From contig NZ_JAGYPG010000002.1 in the NCBI RefSeq assembly GCF_018343625.1, forward strand, positions 1,097,280 through 1,161,279: a stretch of 64,000 bases of DNA. The letters run 5' to 3'. The position numbers and the translations under genes were made by a program. Each line of letters opens with the position of its first letter. Positions within the stretch are counted from its first letter, which is position 1. The notes below the pieces were generated by a model. That model saw only the letters and a program-made list of their open reading frames with translations. It searched no databases and was not told the DNA's origin. The DNA is from Lederbergia citri (GTDB lineage: Bacteria; Bacillota; Bacilli; Bacillales; Bacillaceae_C). Below are positions 1-8,547 of the stretch, piece after piece.

Positions 1-430
1 TTTTTAAATTAGGTAATGTTCGTGAATCATATGATTTTTCTAGTATTACTTAGCGAAATTTGTCGGATGACTACGATGTCAAATCTAGATTAATAAAATG
101 ATAACAGAAATAGATTCTTTATTGAACAATAAATGTTTTATCCTATTTTAAGTTAAATACAATCAGCCTTTAATGAAGTTTAATGACTTCTATTAGATTT
201 TTTGAAATTCTACTAGACGATTTAAAAGATCAATCAGATGTTGCACAATTGTTATATGATATTCTTAATACTGGAAACAATTGATATGTTTCATGTTAAA
301 TTTTTGACATTCCTTTCCTTCTGAATTATTTTTTCACTACAAATCATGTGTTATAATAACCTAGAAAATGATGCAATTTGTTCAACACGCATCAATTGAA
401 CCTATCCAAAATGTTGTATACTTTTTATTT
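1..430. other. Non-coding left edge, no convincing gene
   Basis: This stretch is very AT-rich and holds no ORF of convincing length. A 33-codon ATG ORF at 183-284 (+) has no good ribosome binding site and follows an in-frame stop at 174-176. It may be a decayed gene tail or chance. No tRNA-like fold, repeat or terminator was recognised. Confidence 0.4.
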
Positions 431-448
431 TGAAAGTGAGTGTTCAGA

Positions 449-1171
449 ATGGGCCGTAAATGGAACAATATTAAAGAAAAGAAAGCGTCTAAGGATGCGA
501 ATACAAGTCGTATTTATGCAAAATTCGGGCGTGAAATATATGTAGCTGCTAAGCAAGGGGAACCTGATCCAGAATCGAATCAGGCGTTAAAAGTCGTGCT
601 GGAACGCGCAAAAACATATAATGTTCCGAGAGCGATTATCGATCGAGCGATTGAAAAAGCAAAAGGCGGATCTGAGGAAAATTATGATGAGCTTCGCTAT
701 GAAGGGTTTGGACCAAACGGGTCGATGGTCATCGTTGATGCTTTGACCAATAATGTAAATCGTACCGCGTCTGAAGTCCGCGCTGCTTTTGGAAAGAACG
801 GCGGCAATATGGGTGTCAGTGGATCTGTTGCTTATATGTTTGACGCAACAGCCGTCATTGGGATAGAAGGAAAAACAGCGGATGAAGTGCTCGAACTATT
901 AATGGAAGCAGATATTGATGTTAGAGATATTACTGAAGAAGATGAAACGGTCATTGTATATGCTGAGCCAGATCAGTTCCATGCAGTTCAGGAAGCTTTA
1001 AAAGAAGCAGGAATCACCGAATTTGCAGTTGCAGAGCTTACTATGCTAGCTCAAAACCATATAACTTTACCGGAAGATGCACAAGCACAATTCGAAAAAA
1101 TGATCGACGCATTAGATAATCTGGAAGATGTTAGCCAAGTTTACCACAATGTTGATTTCCCAGAAGAATAA
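449..1171 (+). CDS. yeeI: YebC/PmpR family protein (YeeI-type)
   Basis: A 240-residue member of the YebC/PmpR family. Paralogues are described as transcription regulators or as factors that relieve ribosome stalling; which applies here is not visible. The start [12 protein letters not shown] matches the B. subtilis YeeI-type start, so ATG 449 is preferred to the GTG at 440. Family hallmarks are the [15 protein letters not shown] stretch, the central YEGFGPNG motif and the [14 protein letters not shown] segment. Length is typical. The gene is monocistronic, with a strong terminator directly downstream. Family call sure, precise role uncertain. Confidence 0.93.
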   Translation: MGRKWNNIKEKKASKDANTSRIYAKFGREIYVAAKQGEPDPESNQALKVVLERAKTYNVPRAIIDRAIEKAKGGSEENYDELRYEGFGPNGSMVIVDALTNNVNRTASEVRAAFGKNGGNMGVSGSVAYMFDATAVIGIEGKTADEVLELLMEADIDVRDITEEDETVIVYAEPDQFHAVQEALKEAGITEFAVAELTMLAQNHITLPEDAQAQFEKMIDALDNLEDVSQVYHNVDFPEE

Positions 1172-1177
1172 GAATGA

Positions 1178-1214
1178 AAGCAGACCCTAGCTACGAATAA
1201 GGGTCTGCTTTTTT
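1178..1214 (+). terminator. Intrinsic terminator of the YebC-family gene
   Basis: An 11-bp stem (AAGCAGACCCT at 1178-1188 with AGGGTCTGCTT at 1200-1210) is followed by a T-run. It starts seven bases after the stop codon. Confidence 0.9.
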
Positions 1215-1237
1215 GTTGATTTCTGCACCAACGCTTT

Positions 1238-2233
1238 CTAGTTCCTTATTTCTTTCCTCATAAAAAGCGCATATGATATTCCAAAGCAAATTAGTGTCGC
1301 AGCAATAAGTGCAATAAGTTGTGGCGTGATCAATAATAGACTTTGACTTAATGGAAGTGCACCCGGAATGGCACCCACCACTTGCTCCATTGTCATCGGC
1401 CCAAGTGTTCTAATAGAAGGAGTCAATAAAATCGTCGTTGCTTCGCTAAACAATTGACTCGGTGAAATCCGCATTAAATTTTGGACCAGTTCTGTTGTTG
1501 ATGGATCAAGTGCATCCTGGCTTTGGGACACTTTGGATATAAGATTGACGATCATGGAATAAAAAATTGAAAAAAATAACCAAACCGCTATGCTGCTTAA
1601 TGCTGAAGTAGCTGCCTGCTTAAAGCGAATCGAGAAAAGAATCGATAAATTAACCCAAAACGCGATATAACAAATACTTAAAACAAGAAAACTGATAATC
1701 CGTAAGAATTCATCTGGTGTTGGCGGAATTCCAATCATCAAGACGCCTAGGGCAATGACTAAAAATCCTAAGGAAAATAATAAAGCACTAATCACCAAGA
1801 TGGCCGCAACGAATTTTGCATTGATGATATAATCGCGAGGGATTGGTTGAGACACTACCCTACTTAATGTCCCTTTACTATACTCGGAGTTGACCGCATC
1901 AAAGCCAAGAGCGATTCCGAGTAAAGGACCGATAAAACTGACGAATACGAAAAACGGCGGTAACGAGCCATCCGAGATTGTAAATAATTTTAAAAACAAA
2001 AATGTATCGTTCGCATCAATACTCTCAGCAGCATCGCGAATTCCAGAGAGCGCCGTATACAGTGAGCCAAAACATGTCAAGGCAAGTAATACGACCAAAA
2101 TATTCACACGCCAGCTCAAAATATGATCAGAAACTTCCTTTTGAACAAGCACCCAAAAAGAATGGGGGTAGGATTTTCCTGCTCTCTTTTGAGGCAGCTC
2201 TATACCATTTTTATATGATTCAATTATTTTCAC
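1238..2233 (-). CDS. ABC-2 type transporter permease
   Basis: A 331-residue polytopic membrane protein of the ABC-2 permease class. It has a basic cytosolic N-terminus, a first span near residues 42-62, a central block with the motif SEYSKGTLSRVVSQPIPR typical of ABC-2 permeases, and a last span near 300-322. It is the third gene of a minus-strand operon and overlaps the upstream ATPase by 4 bp, so the two should be translationally coupled and form one transporter. The substrate cannot be told from sequence. The NEW3 protein encoded first suggests an envelope-linked task. Confidence 0.88.
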   Translation of the reverse strand: MKIIESYKNGIELPQKRAGKSYPHSFWVLVQKEVSDHILSWRVNILVVLLALTCFGSLYTALSGIRDAAESIDANDTFLFLKLFTISDGSLPPFFVFVSFIGPLLGIALGFDAVNSEYSKGTLSRVVSQPIPRDYIINAKFVAAILVISALLFSLGFLVIALGVLMIGIPPTPDEFLRIISFLVLSICYIAFWVNLSILFSIRFKQAATSALSSIAVWLFFSIFYSMIVNLISKVSQSQDALDPSTTELVQNLMRISPSQLFSEATTILLTPSIRTLGPMTMEQVVGAIPGALPLSQSLLLITPQLIALIAATLICFGISYALFMRKEIRN

Positions 2234-3174
2234 TTTTCACCAGCCCCCTCAAAATAGCGCTGATAAATTTCATCTAAGCCAAGCTGCTCTTGGGATACAG
2301 AGGTTAGCCTGCAGCCTTTTGCCATGATTATCTCTAAAATATGTTGTAATGAACTTTCTTTCTCGGTCCAAATTTTCAGTTCATCATGATCAAGGCTTAC
2401 TCTGTGAACCCCATCGACTAATTTAATTTCCTCTATAATTAGTGAGTTAAGCTGTGTTGCCTTTAATTTGATTTGATGCCCTTCCTCACCAAACAGCTGA
2501 TTCGCCAATGAATCAACTGTTCCTTCAGCAAGAAGATTACCATTTACAAATAAGCCTACCCGATCACAAATTTGCTGTACTTGATGAAGCTGGTGAGACG
2601 ATAACATGACGGTGATCCCCTGCTCCTTGCTCAATGTTCTAATGAGATCAAGTAATTCCTGCACACCTTTAGGGTCAATTCCAAGTGTTGGCTCATCCAA
2701 AATAATCACTTCTGGATCTTTTATTAATACATCGGCAAGCCCAAGTCTTTGCTTCATCCCTCTTGAATAGGTGCCTGCCTTTTGATTGGCTGCATACGAT
2801 AATCCAACTTGTTCAAGAAGAGATAATGCTTTTTCACGTCCTTCTTTTCGTGACTTTCCATTTAATGCGGCAGTAAACATTAAGTTTTCCAATCCAGTTC
2901 GATTTTCGTAAAAACCAACTTGATCTGGGAGATATCCTACCTTTCTTTTTACGAGTAGTGGCTCATTTGTTGAGTTATGCCCACAAACGAGGACTTTCCC
3001 TTCAGTCGGTTCCGCAAGTCCTAAAATCATTAAAATCGTAGTAGATTTTCCTGCCCCATTTGGGCCAAGAAGTCCAAAAACTTCCCCTTTATTAATTTTT
3101 AAATCAAGTTTATTTACCGCCATCTTCTCTCCATATTTCTTCGTTAACCCTTGAATGGAAATAATCTCATTCAT
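2230..3174 (-). CDS. ABC transporter ATP-binding protein
   Basis: A 314-residue ATPase of the ABC-2 exporter (CcmA/NatA) type. Walker A GPNGAGKST lies at residues 37-45, a signature reading YSRGMKQRLG follows near 137, and Walker B with IILDEPTLGID near 157-167. The roughly 90-residue tail beyond the nucleotide-binding domain is usual in this subfamily. It overlaps the permease by 4 bp and lies 2 bp downstream of the NEW3 gene, so the three form one operon. Exporter function is inferred from family; substrate unknown. Confidence 0.93.
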   Translation of the reverse strand: MNEIISIQGLTKKYGEKMAVNKLDLKINKGEVFGLLGPNGAGKSTTILMILGLAEPTEGKVLVCGHNSTNEPLLVKRKVGYLPDQVGFYENRTGLENLMFTAALNGKSRKEGREKALSLLEQVGLSYAANQKAGTYSRGMKQRLGLADVLIKDPEVIILDEPTLGIDPKGVQELLDLIRTLSKEQGITVMLSSHQLHQVQQICDRVGLFVNGNLLAEGTVDSLANQLFGEEGHQIKLKATQLNSLIIEEIKLVDGVHRVSLDHDELKIWTEKESSLQHILEIIMAKGCRLTSVSQEQLGLDEIYQRYFEGAGEK

Positions 3175-3176
3175 TT

Positions 3177-4337
3177 TTATCTCCTCCCATATTTACGGAT
3201 TAGATAAAAAATGCCTCCGATTACTCCAACAATAATTAAAATACCAACCCATCCCCAAACGAGCGATGTTTTTACAGAAATACGAAACTGGGCATTTGAG
3301 CTTTTTTCTGGAGCTGAAGCCGTCATTTCGACGACATAGTCTCCAGCAATGGCTTTGTCACTTGCTTGAATCGTCGCTTTAACAGTCTCAGTTTTTCCTG
3401 GCTCTATTGATGAAATTTTCATTGGTGAGAAGCTTACATCCCAGCCTTGTGGTGTATTTGCCGAAAGTGTAACGTCATTTAACGGTGCTGTTCCTGTGTT
3501 TTTCACAGCAACGCTGATTGTTTTTTCGCGACCTGCCGTAATATTCTCACTAAGTTTACCCGAAGGGGTAGATAATTCAATTCCATATGTTCCCGTAATA
3601 ACAGCTTCAAGCTCCATATCTGCTGAAGTTGAATCATTGATGGCTCCTACAGGGATTTTATACGTATCCGCTTCAACTTCTGTTGGAGGTGTGAGGCTAA
3701 TGGTTATACTTTTTGTTGCATTTGATTCAACTTTAACTGATGAAACACTATCTCCATCTGCTTTAAAATCAACTGCCCATCCTCTAGGAGCTTTTGCAAC
3801 TAATGCATAGTTTTGCTCATGGCCGGTACGGTTTTTTAATTGTGCTGTATATTCAAATTTAGTATCAGAATGTCCTTGTAAATTCGGCTGTTCAGTTGTA
3901 AATTCCGTCGTAAATGTACCTTGTTCGCTCACTGTCACTAACATAGGAAGATTAGACTTTATACCATTGGATGACGTAGCCACTGCATTAAATTTATAAT
4001 CTCCCTTTTCTACCTTTAAAGGAACAGATAATTCAATCGTTAATGATTTCGTTTCACCGGGCTTAACGGATAATTCCTTAAGATCCCATCCTTCTGATGT
4101 GACAGTATACTTCCAATCTTTTGAAATGTCCTCCAAGGATACTTTCACTTGCTGGATGGAAGATGTATGATTGGTCACGTCAAAAGCATAGGAAATGGAT
4201 TCGCCTGGTGTCACCGATATTCCTGTGTAAGGAGTGTACAATTCAATTCCTTCTGCCGCAAACGTCGTTTTCGTCGGAAGAGAAAAAGGTACTAGCAATA
4301 ACAACAAGGCAAAAATGGAAAATAATTTTTTTAACAT
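3177..4337 (-). CDS. NEW3-domain surface protein of an ABC operon
   Basis: A 386-residue exported protein. A signal peptide spans about residues 1-27, followed by repeated beta-sandwich segments of the NEW3 type (alpha-galactosidase-associated, COG1470), including repeats around PGETKSLTIELSVP and PGKTETVKATI. It ends in one membrane span (about 360-380) and a short basic tail, so it is anchored with its bulk outside the cell. It is first in the operon with the ATPase and permease. A role as external partner of the exporter is inference. It is divergent from the ECF sigma gene, which may control it. Confidence 0.85.
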   Translation of the reverse strand: MLKKLFSIFALLLLLVPFSLPTKTTFAAEGIELYTPYTGISVTPGESISYAFDVTNHTSSIQQVKVSLEDISKDWKYTVTSEGWDLKELSVKPGETKSLTIELSVPLKVEKGDYKFNAVATSSNGIKSNLPMLVTVSEQGTFTTEFTTEQPNLQGHSDTKFEYTAQLKNRTGHEQNYALVAKAPRGWAVDFKADGDSVSSVKVESNATKSITISLTPPTEVEADTYKIPVGAINDSTSADMELEAVITGTYGIELSTPSGKLSENITAGREKTISVAVKNTGTAPLNDVTLSANTPQGWDVSFSPMKISSIEPGKTETVKATIQASDKAIAGDYVVEMTASAPEKSSNAQFRISVKTSLVWGWVGILIIVGVIGGIFYLIRKYGRR

Positions 4338-4483
4338 GGTTATGCCCCCTTAATTAGCTTTTTATTTTCGGTACGCATAACTCTCGATTTTGGATTTACT
4401 TTTTTAACATTTTTATAACTTCTCAGATTAAAAAATTTTTGTTAAATATATGGTAAGGATATTTTTAGAATGGCGGTGACATT
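4338..4483. promoter_or_regulatory. Divergent intergenic region, NEW3 operon / ECF sigma
   Basis: This 146-bp gap separates the divergent NEW3-ABC operon and sigma/anti-sigma operon and must hold both promoters. It contains AAC-rich stretches (TTTTTAACATTTTTATAAC near 4398) that could be ECF -35 elements. I see no unambiguous -35/-10 pair, so no promoter is called. Confidence 0.35.
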
Positions 4484-5065
4484 GTGAGTGATGTATCAGT
4501 GGAAAGCCGAAATTTGTTAGAAGGAATTGCAAATGGCTCAGCCAGCGCGTTCGAATTATTCTACGATCGGTACTATGCCTTTGTATATTCAGTTGCGTAT
4601 AAAATTTTACAAGACAAACTGGAAGCAGAGGATATGTGTCATGATATTTTTATAGAAATAAGCCAGAAAGCACACACATATGACTCTTCGAAAGGAAGTG
4701 TCGAGGCATGGCTCGCAATTAGGACACGAAGCCGCTGCGTAGATCTAATCAGGAAAAAAAGGGACGTTTTATCAGATGAGGTCGAGGCGAAGAAAGAAAA
4801 GGCATCTAATGAAAGTTATCTTCCCGTCGATGAAATAGTCATACAAAATTTAGATAAACAGCTAATTGTAAACGCAATGAATAGTTTGCCAGACTCTCAG
4901 AGAAACGCTATCTATGGGAGCTACTTTCAACAATACACACAAAAGGAACTTTCTTCGTACTTAAAAGTCCCACTTGGAACGGTTAAGTCTCTTGTTCGAT
5001 ACGGTATTAAAAATCTGCGCAAACAATTACTGCCCAGCTCCTTGAAAGGAGATGATAAATCATGA
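4484..5065 (+). CDS. ECF-type RNA polymerase sigma factor
   Basis: A 193-residue group 4 sigma-70 factor. Region 2 lies around residues 22-90 (FELFYDRYYAFVYSVAYKIL, then EDMCHDIFIEI), and region 4 around 130-185 with the helix-turn-helix stretch YTQKELSSYLKVPLGTVKSLV. A GTG start at 4484 is taken because GGCGGTG precedes it; ATG 4491 is an alternative. The stop overlaps the anti-sigma ATG by 4 bp, the usual arrangement for co-translation of a sigma and its antagonist. Likely targets are its own operon and perhaps the divergent NEW3-ABC operon (inference). Confidence 0.92.
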   Translation: MSDVSVESRNLLEGIANGSASAFELFYDRYYAFVYSVAYKILQDKLEAEDMCHDIFIEISQKAHTYDSSKGSVEAWLAIRTRSRCVDLIRKKRDVLSDEVEAKKEKASNESYLPVDEIVIQNLDKQLIVNAMNSLPDSQRNAIYGSYFQQYTQKELSSYLKVPLGTVKSLVRYGIKNLRKQLLPSSLKGDDKS

Positions 5066-5772
5066 GTTGTCCTCATTGGACCGATGAACAAATGATTGAT
5101 TTTATCCTTGGTAAGTCAAGTGAAGAACATAGAGTAGCGATTCAGAAATCAATAACGGGTTGTGAAGAATGCCACGCCAATTATTTGGTATGGAAGGATA
5201 CTCTTCCTCATGAGGAATTGTTAGAGCCTTCTAAACTTTTGAAGAAGCGAGTAATGAACAGCTATAGATCAAATACGAAGGAGAAGCTGCGTTTTCGACC
5301 ATCCCTCTTCTGGAAAGTATCAAGTATTGCCGTCATAGGAATGGCATTACTATTCGTTGTTTTATTTGACGTATTTCCAAAACAAAGTACAGATCCTATT
5401 ACAGATCATTCAATGTTTGTCATGAATGATGATACAGATATTTATGAATTGCAACCCCAAATGAGCCAGCCAACGCCAACAAAAGGATATGCATGGATAA
5501 ACAACCGAACAAAAGAAGTTTATTTGTTTGTTGATGGACTGCCACCGCTGGAAAATAAAGATTATCAAGCCTGGGTGAAAACTTATAACGGGTTATATGA
5601 TGCGGGAATTATACAGTTGCTAGGCGAAAGAGGACAATTGTATCGAAAAAGTGAACAGCTAGAAAGAATAGAGTATATTATCGTAAGTGTGGAACCTAAA
5701 GGAGGAAGCCGCGTCCCTACGGAGGAATATTTACAGGTCATTAAGGTTAAGGCGAAAAAATCCGATTATTAA
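5062..5772 (+). CDS. Membrane anti-sigma factor, RskA-like
   Basis: A 236-residue anti-sigma factor. The cytosolic N-terminus carries a zinc-finger-like pattern (His near residue 22, then CEEC near 34-37), a spaced-out variant of the usual HxxxCxxC. One membrane span lies about 90-110. The outer part (about 140-235) resembles the anti-sigma-K C-terminal domain (YQAWV, PKGGSRVPT). It should hold the upstream sigma factor at the membrane until an envelope signal arrives. Overlap with the sigma gene supports the pairing. Confidence 0.87.
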   Translation: MSCPHWTDEQMIDFILGKSSEEHRVAIQKSITGCEECHANYLVWKDTLPHEELLEPSKLLKKRVMNSYRSNTKEKLRFRPSLFWKVSSIAVIGMALLFVVLFDVFPKQSTDPITDHSMFVMNDDTDIYELQPQMSQPTPTKGYAWINNRTKEVYLFVDGLPPLENKDYQAWVKTYNGLYDAGIIQLLGERGQLYRKSEQLERIEYIIVSVEPKGGSRVPTEEYLQVIKVKAKKSDY

Positions 5773-5806
5773 ATGAAGCACTATTAAATTCCATCTAATA
5801 AAAACC

Positions 5807-5838
5807 GGACGAGATATTTCTCGTCCTATATTTATTTT
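5807..5838. terminator. Terminator between convergent genes
   Basis: GGACGAGA (5807-5814) pairs with TCTCGTCC (5819-5826) around a four-base loop, followed by a T-rich run. An A-run on the left could also end the convergent methyltransferase transcript. Confidence 0.75.
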
Positions 5839-5854
5839 AAAAAATACAGTCACT

Positions 5855-6472
5855 TCAAGAAAATCTCCTTGTACCTGGCTTAGCCCATATAACGCGGATC
5901 ATATTAAAATAATAACTTTCGATTCGATCAACGGATAAACCCGATTCCCTAGTCATTTCTAAAATATCTCTCGTATGATGACACCCAATCGTTCGATATA
6001 GAATAGGGTTAAGTATTTTTTGAATGGATGCCACGAATCGATTAGTGCTAATTCCGTGCTCCAGAAGCAAAATCTTCCCACTGGGCTTGCACCATTGCTG
6101 GATTTTCCCCATCATGATCAGAGGATTTTCATAGCTGCAAAATGATAGAGTGGAAACAATCGTATCAAAGGAATGATCCTCAAATTGGAGTTCTTCTATA
6201 TCTGAACAGATGAATTCCGCATTTACATGATTAATTTTAGCGGCGTCCTTTGCCCTTTCTAACATCGCCTTACTAAAATCAGCAGCTGTCACTTTTACCT
6301 CAGGTGGATAATACGGAAAATTAGCCCCTGCTCCAACTGCTAACTCAAGCACTTCTCCCTCCGCTTTATTAATGAGACTTTTTCGCATTTTTTGTTGTTT
6401 CTCTGATTCTCTATTTTTTTCGTACCGAATTGCTTGTTTATCAAATATACGAACGAGTTTTTTCTTTTCCAC
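5855..6472 (-). CDS. Class I SAM-dependent methyltransferase
   Basis: A 205-residue methyltransferase of the UbiE/Methyltransf_11 type. Motif I is VLELAVGAGANFPYY (about residues 40-54), an acidic residue for the SAM ribose lies in VTAADFS, and the motif IV region reads FDTIVSTLSFCSYENP. Phospholipid or quinone methylation is known in relatives, but the substrate cannot be read here. It is monocistronic and convergent with the sigma operon. Family certain, substrate unknown. Confidence 0.87.
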   Translation of the reverse strand: MEKKKLVRIFDKQAIRYEKNRESEKQQKMRKSLINKAEGEVLELAVGAGANFPYYPPEVKVTAADFSKAMLERAKDAAKINHVNAEFICSDIEELQFEDHSFDTIVSTLSFCSYENPLIMMGKIQQWCKPSGKILLLEHGISTNRFVASIQKILNPILYRTIGCHHTRDILEMTRESGLSVDRIESYYFNMIRVIWAKPGTRRFS

Positions 6473-6648
6473 CCTTCCCTCTCCCTTTCTTCGTTCTATT
6501 TAATTTCAATAGTACATGACAGAATTCCTTTTTCCTAGATAACGATGGGACCTTGTAATCAATTATTAATAGAACGGTTCATAAGTCTCATTTTTTTCCA
6601 AAGTCTTTTCGTTATAATATTTGTAATTTCGAGGAGGTGTGTTAAATA

Positions 6649-8505
6649 GTGAAAAGATTTAGAAGGGGCTTTTATATGATTTTTGCCATTTTAGTAGTTT
6701 TAGCTTGTTCACTTCCAGGAAATACACATCTTACAAAAGCAAAAGAAAATGAAGGATCCACAAAGGTTCAGCCAGGAATTGAAGTGTTATTGGAAAGCCA
6801 TCTCGATTGGATTAAAGGAAAACGAGTCGGACTCGTTACGAATCCAACAGGTGTTGACAGCAATCTTGTTAGTACGGTCGATATATTATATGAACACCCT
6901 GATATAAACTTAACTGCATTGTTTGGGCCTGAACACGGAATTCGTGGTGATCAGCCAGCAGGCGCTTATGTAGAGTCATATATTGATGAACGCACAGGAC
7001 TGCCTGTTTATAGCCTATATGGTTCGACTTGGAAGCCGTCGAAAAAAATGCTAGAAAACGTGGATGTACTTTTATTCGATATTCAAGACGTTGGCTCCAA
7101 TGTGTATACATACATTTATACTCTTGGATTTGTGATGGAAGCAGCGGCCGAGTACGATAAAGAAGTCATTGTGCTTGATCGGCCAAATCCAACGGGAGGC
7201 GTTCGTGTTGAAGGTCCTGTTCGTACACCTGATACAGTTAGCTTCATGGGAAGATTCCTCCTTCCTGTTCGTCACGGGATGACAGTTGGAGAACTCGCAA
7301 CGATGTGGAATCATGAATATAACCTTGGTGTCAATTTAAAGGTAGCAAAAATGAAAGGTTGGAAAAGAACGATGCACTTCGAAGACACTGGGCTTCCTTT
7401 CGTTTTGACATCCCCTAATATACCAACAACTGAAACAGCATTTTTATATACAGGTACTGAATTGCTAGATGATACCTCTCTATCGACAGGACTTGGGACA
7501 ACAAAACCGTTCGAATTACTGGGTGCTCCTTGGATTAACGGCGAAGATTTAGCAGATGATCTGAATGGACGAAAAATAAAAGGTGTTTCTTTCCGAGCCG
7601 CTTATTTTACTCCGATGTTTGGCAATTACCAAGGCCAGCGTTTGGGTGGTGTACAAGTTCATATTGAAAATGAAAGCGCTATAAATTTAGTTGAATTAGG
7701 GCTTCATATAGTGGATGCAATGAAGGATCAACATCCTGAAAAATTCAAAATTACCTCCTCTTATGATTCTTTAATTGGGGACAAAAGGGTTCGCCCAATG
7801 ATATTAGAGGACCGTTCTGTTGAGGAGATTACAAATCTATGGAAAGATGAATTGAATGATTGGGTTCATAATGTTAGAAATCATTATTTATTGTACGGTC
7901 CTTATCCAGAAAAAGCTCAACCATATAAAAATAAGGGTGTGTTAGGAATCTTTCCGTATGATTTAGAATTGGCGCCCGGGCAGTCCAAGGATTTGACCGT
8001 GATAAGTTTTGATAAAGATGGAAAAAAAATTAATATCGAACCTTCCTTATTATCATGGAAAGTTGAAGGAGATGTTGGTTCGATTAATGGAAATACATTT
8101 ACCGCGGAGAAAGCAGGCACAGGCTTAGTTACCCTCAACTATAAAGATTTACAAGGCAAACGATCTGTTATCGTTGCCCAAAACATCATTAACAATATTC
8201 GACATAGCGTTAATCCAGGCTATGCAAGGGTCGTGTTCGACCTAAATAAAAATACAGATTACCAAATTTCAGAAGAAAAGGGATTACTTATTTTAACTGT
8301 CCCTTATGCAGAAATTGGCCCTCCCCTCTCGACCAATGAAAATAAGACGATTACAATCGCAAACAGCCCTATCATTTCTAAGGTAACGTTTGATATCGTA
8401 AACGGGCATACATTTGAAGCACGCTTCCACTTAAAAGTGGACAAAGTAAGATATGAGGATCCCTATTTTTCAAACCGAATTGTCATTGATTTAATGAATA
8501 ATTAG
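6649..8505 (+). CDS. NamZ-like exo-muramidase with AMIN-like C-terminus
   Basis: A 618-residue exported protein. A signal peptide at about 1-32 precedes a DUF1343 domain (about 45-420), the family of B. subtilis NamZ (YbbC), an exo-beta-N-acetylmuramidase. FGPEHGIRGDQPAG, FDIQDVGSNVYTYIYTL and LDRPNPTGG are family motifs. Unlike plain NamZ it continues with a beta-rich Big-like segment (about 430-510) and an AMIN-like domain (about 515-618, ARVVFDLN and FSNRIVIDL), which would bind the cell wall. The GTG start follows GGAGGTG. A wall-recycling role is inferred from family. Monocistronic. Confidence 0.85.
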   Translation: MKRFRRGFYMIFAILVVLACSLPGNTHLTKAKENEGSTKVQPGIEVLLESHLDWIKGKRVGLVTNPTGVDSNLVSTVDILYEHPDINLTALFGPEHGIRGDQPAGAYVESYIDERTGLPVYSLYGSTWKPSKKMLENVDVLLFDIQDVGSNVYTYIYTLGFVMEAAAEYDKEVIVLDRPNPTGGVRVEGPVRTPDTVSFMGRFLLPVRHGMTVGELATMWNHEYNLGVNLKVAKMKGWKRTMHFEDTGLPFVLTSPNIPTTETAFLYTGTELLDDTSLSTGLGTTKPFELLGAPWINGEDLADDLNGRKIKGVSFRAAYFTPMFGNYQGQRLGGVQVHIENESAINLVELGLHIVDAMKDQHPEKFKITSSYDSLIGDKRVRPMILEDRSVEEITNLWKDELNDWVHNVRNHYLLYGPYPEKAQPYKNKGVLGIFPYDLELAPGQSKDLTVISFDKDGKKINIEPSLLSWKVEGDVGSINGNTFTAEKAGTGLVTLNYKDLQGKRSVIVAQNIINNIRHSVNPGYARVVFDLNKNTDYQISEEKGLLILTVPYAEIGPPLSTNENKTITIANSPIISKVTFDIVNGHTFEARFHLKVDKVRYEDPYFSNRIVIDLMNN

Positions 8506-8508
8506 ACC

Positions 8509-8540
8509 AAAAAAGCAGGTGAGAATGTTCTCACCTGCTT
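8509..8540 (-). terminator. Terminator of the HprK paralogue
   Basis: A perfect 13-bp inverted repeat (8513-8525 with 8528-8540). The A-run at 8509-8514 becomes the U-tract on the minus strand, so it ends the hprK-like transcript. It may also slow transcription from the left. Confidence 0.85.
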
Positions 8541-8547
8541 AACTAAA

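Noticed and set aside
183..284. 33-codon ORF at the left edge
   Set aside because: No ribosome site and no recognisable family; it could be chance in AT-rich DNA.
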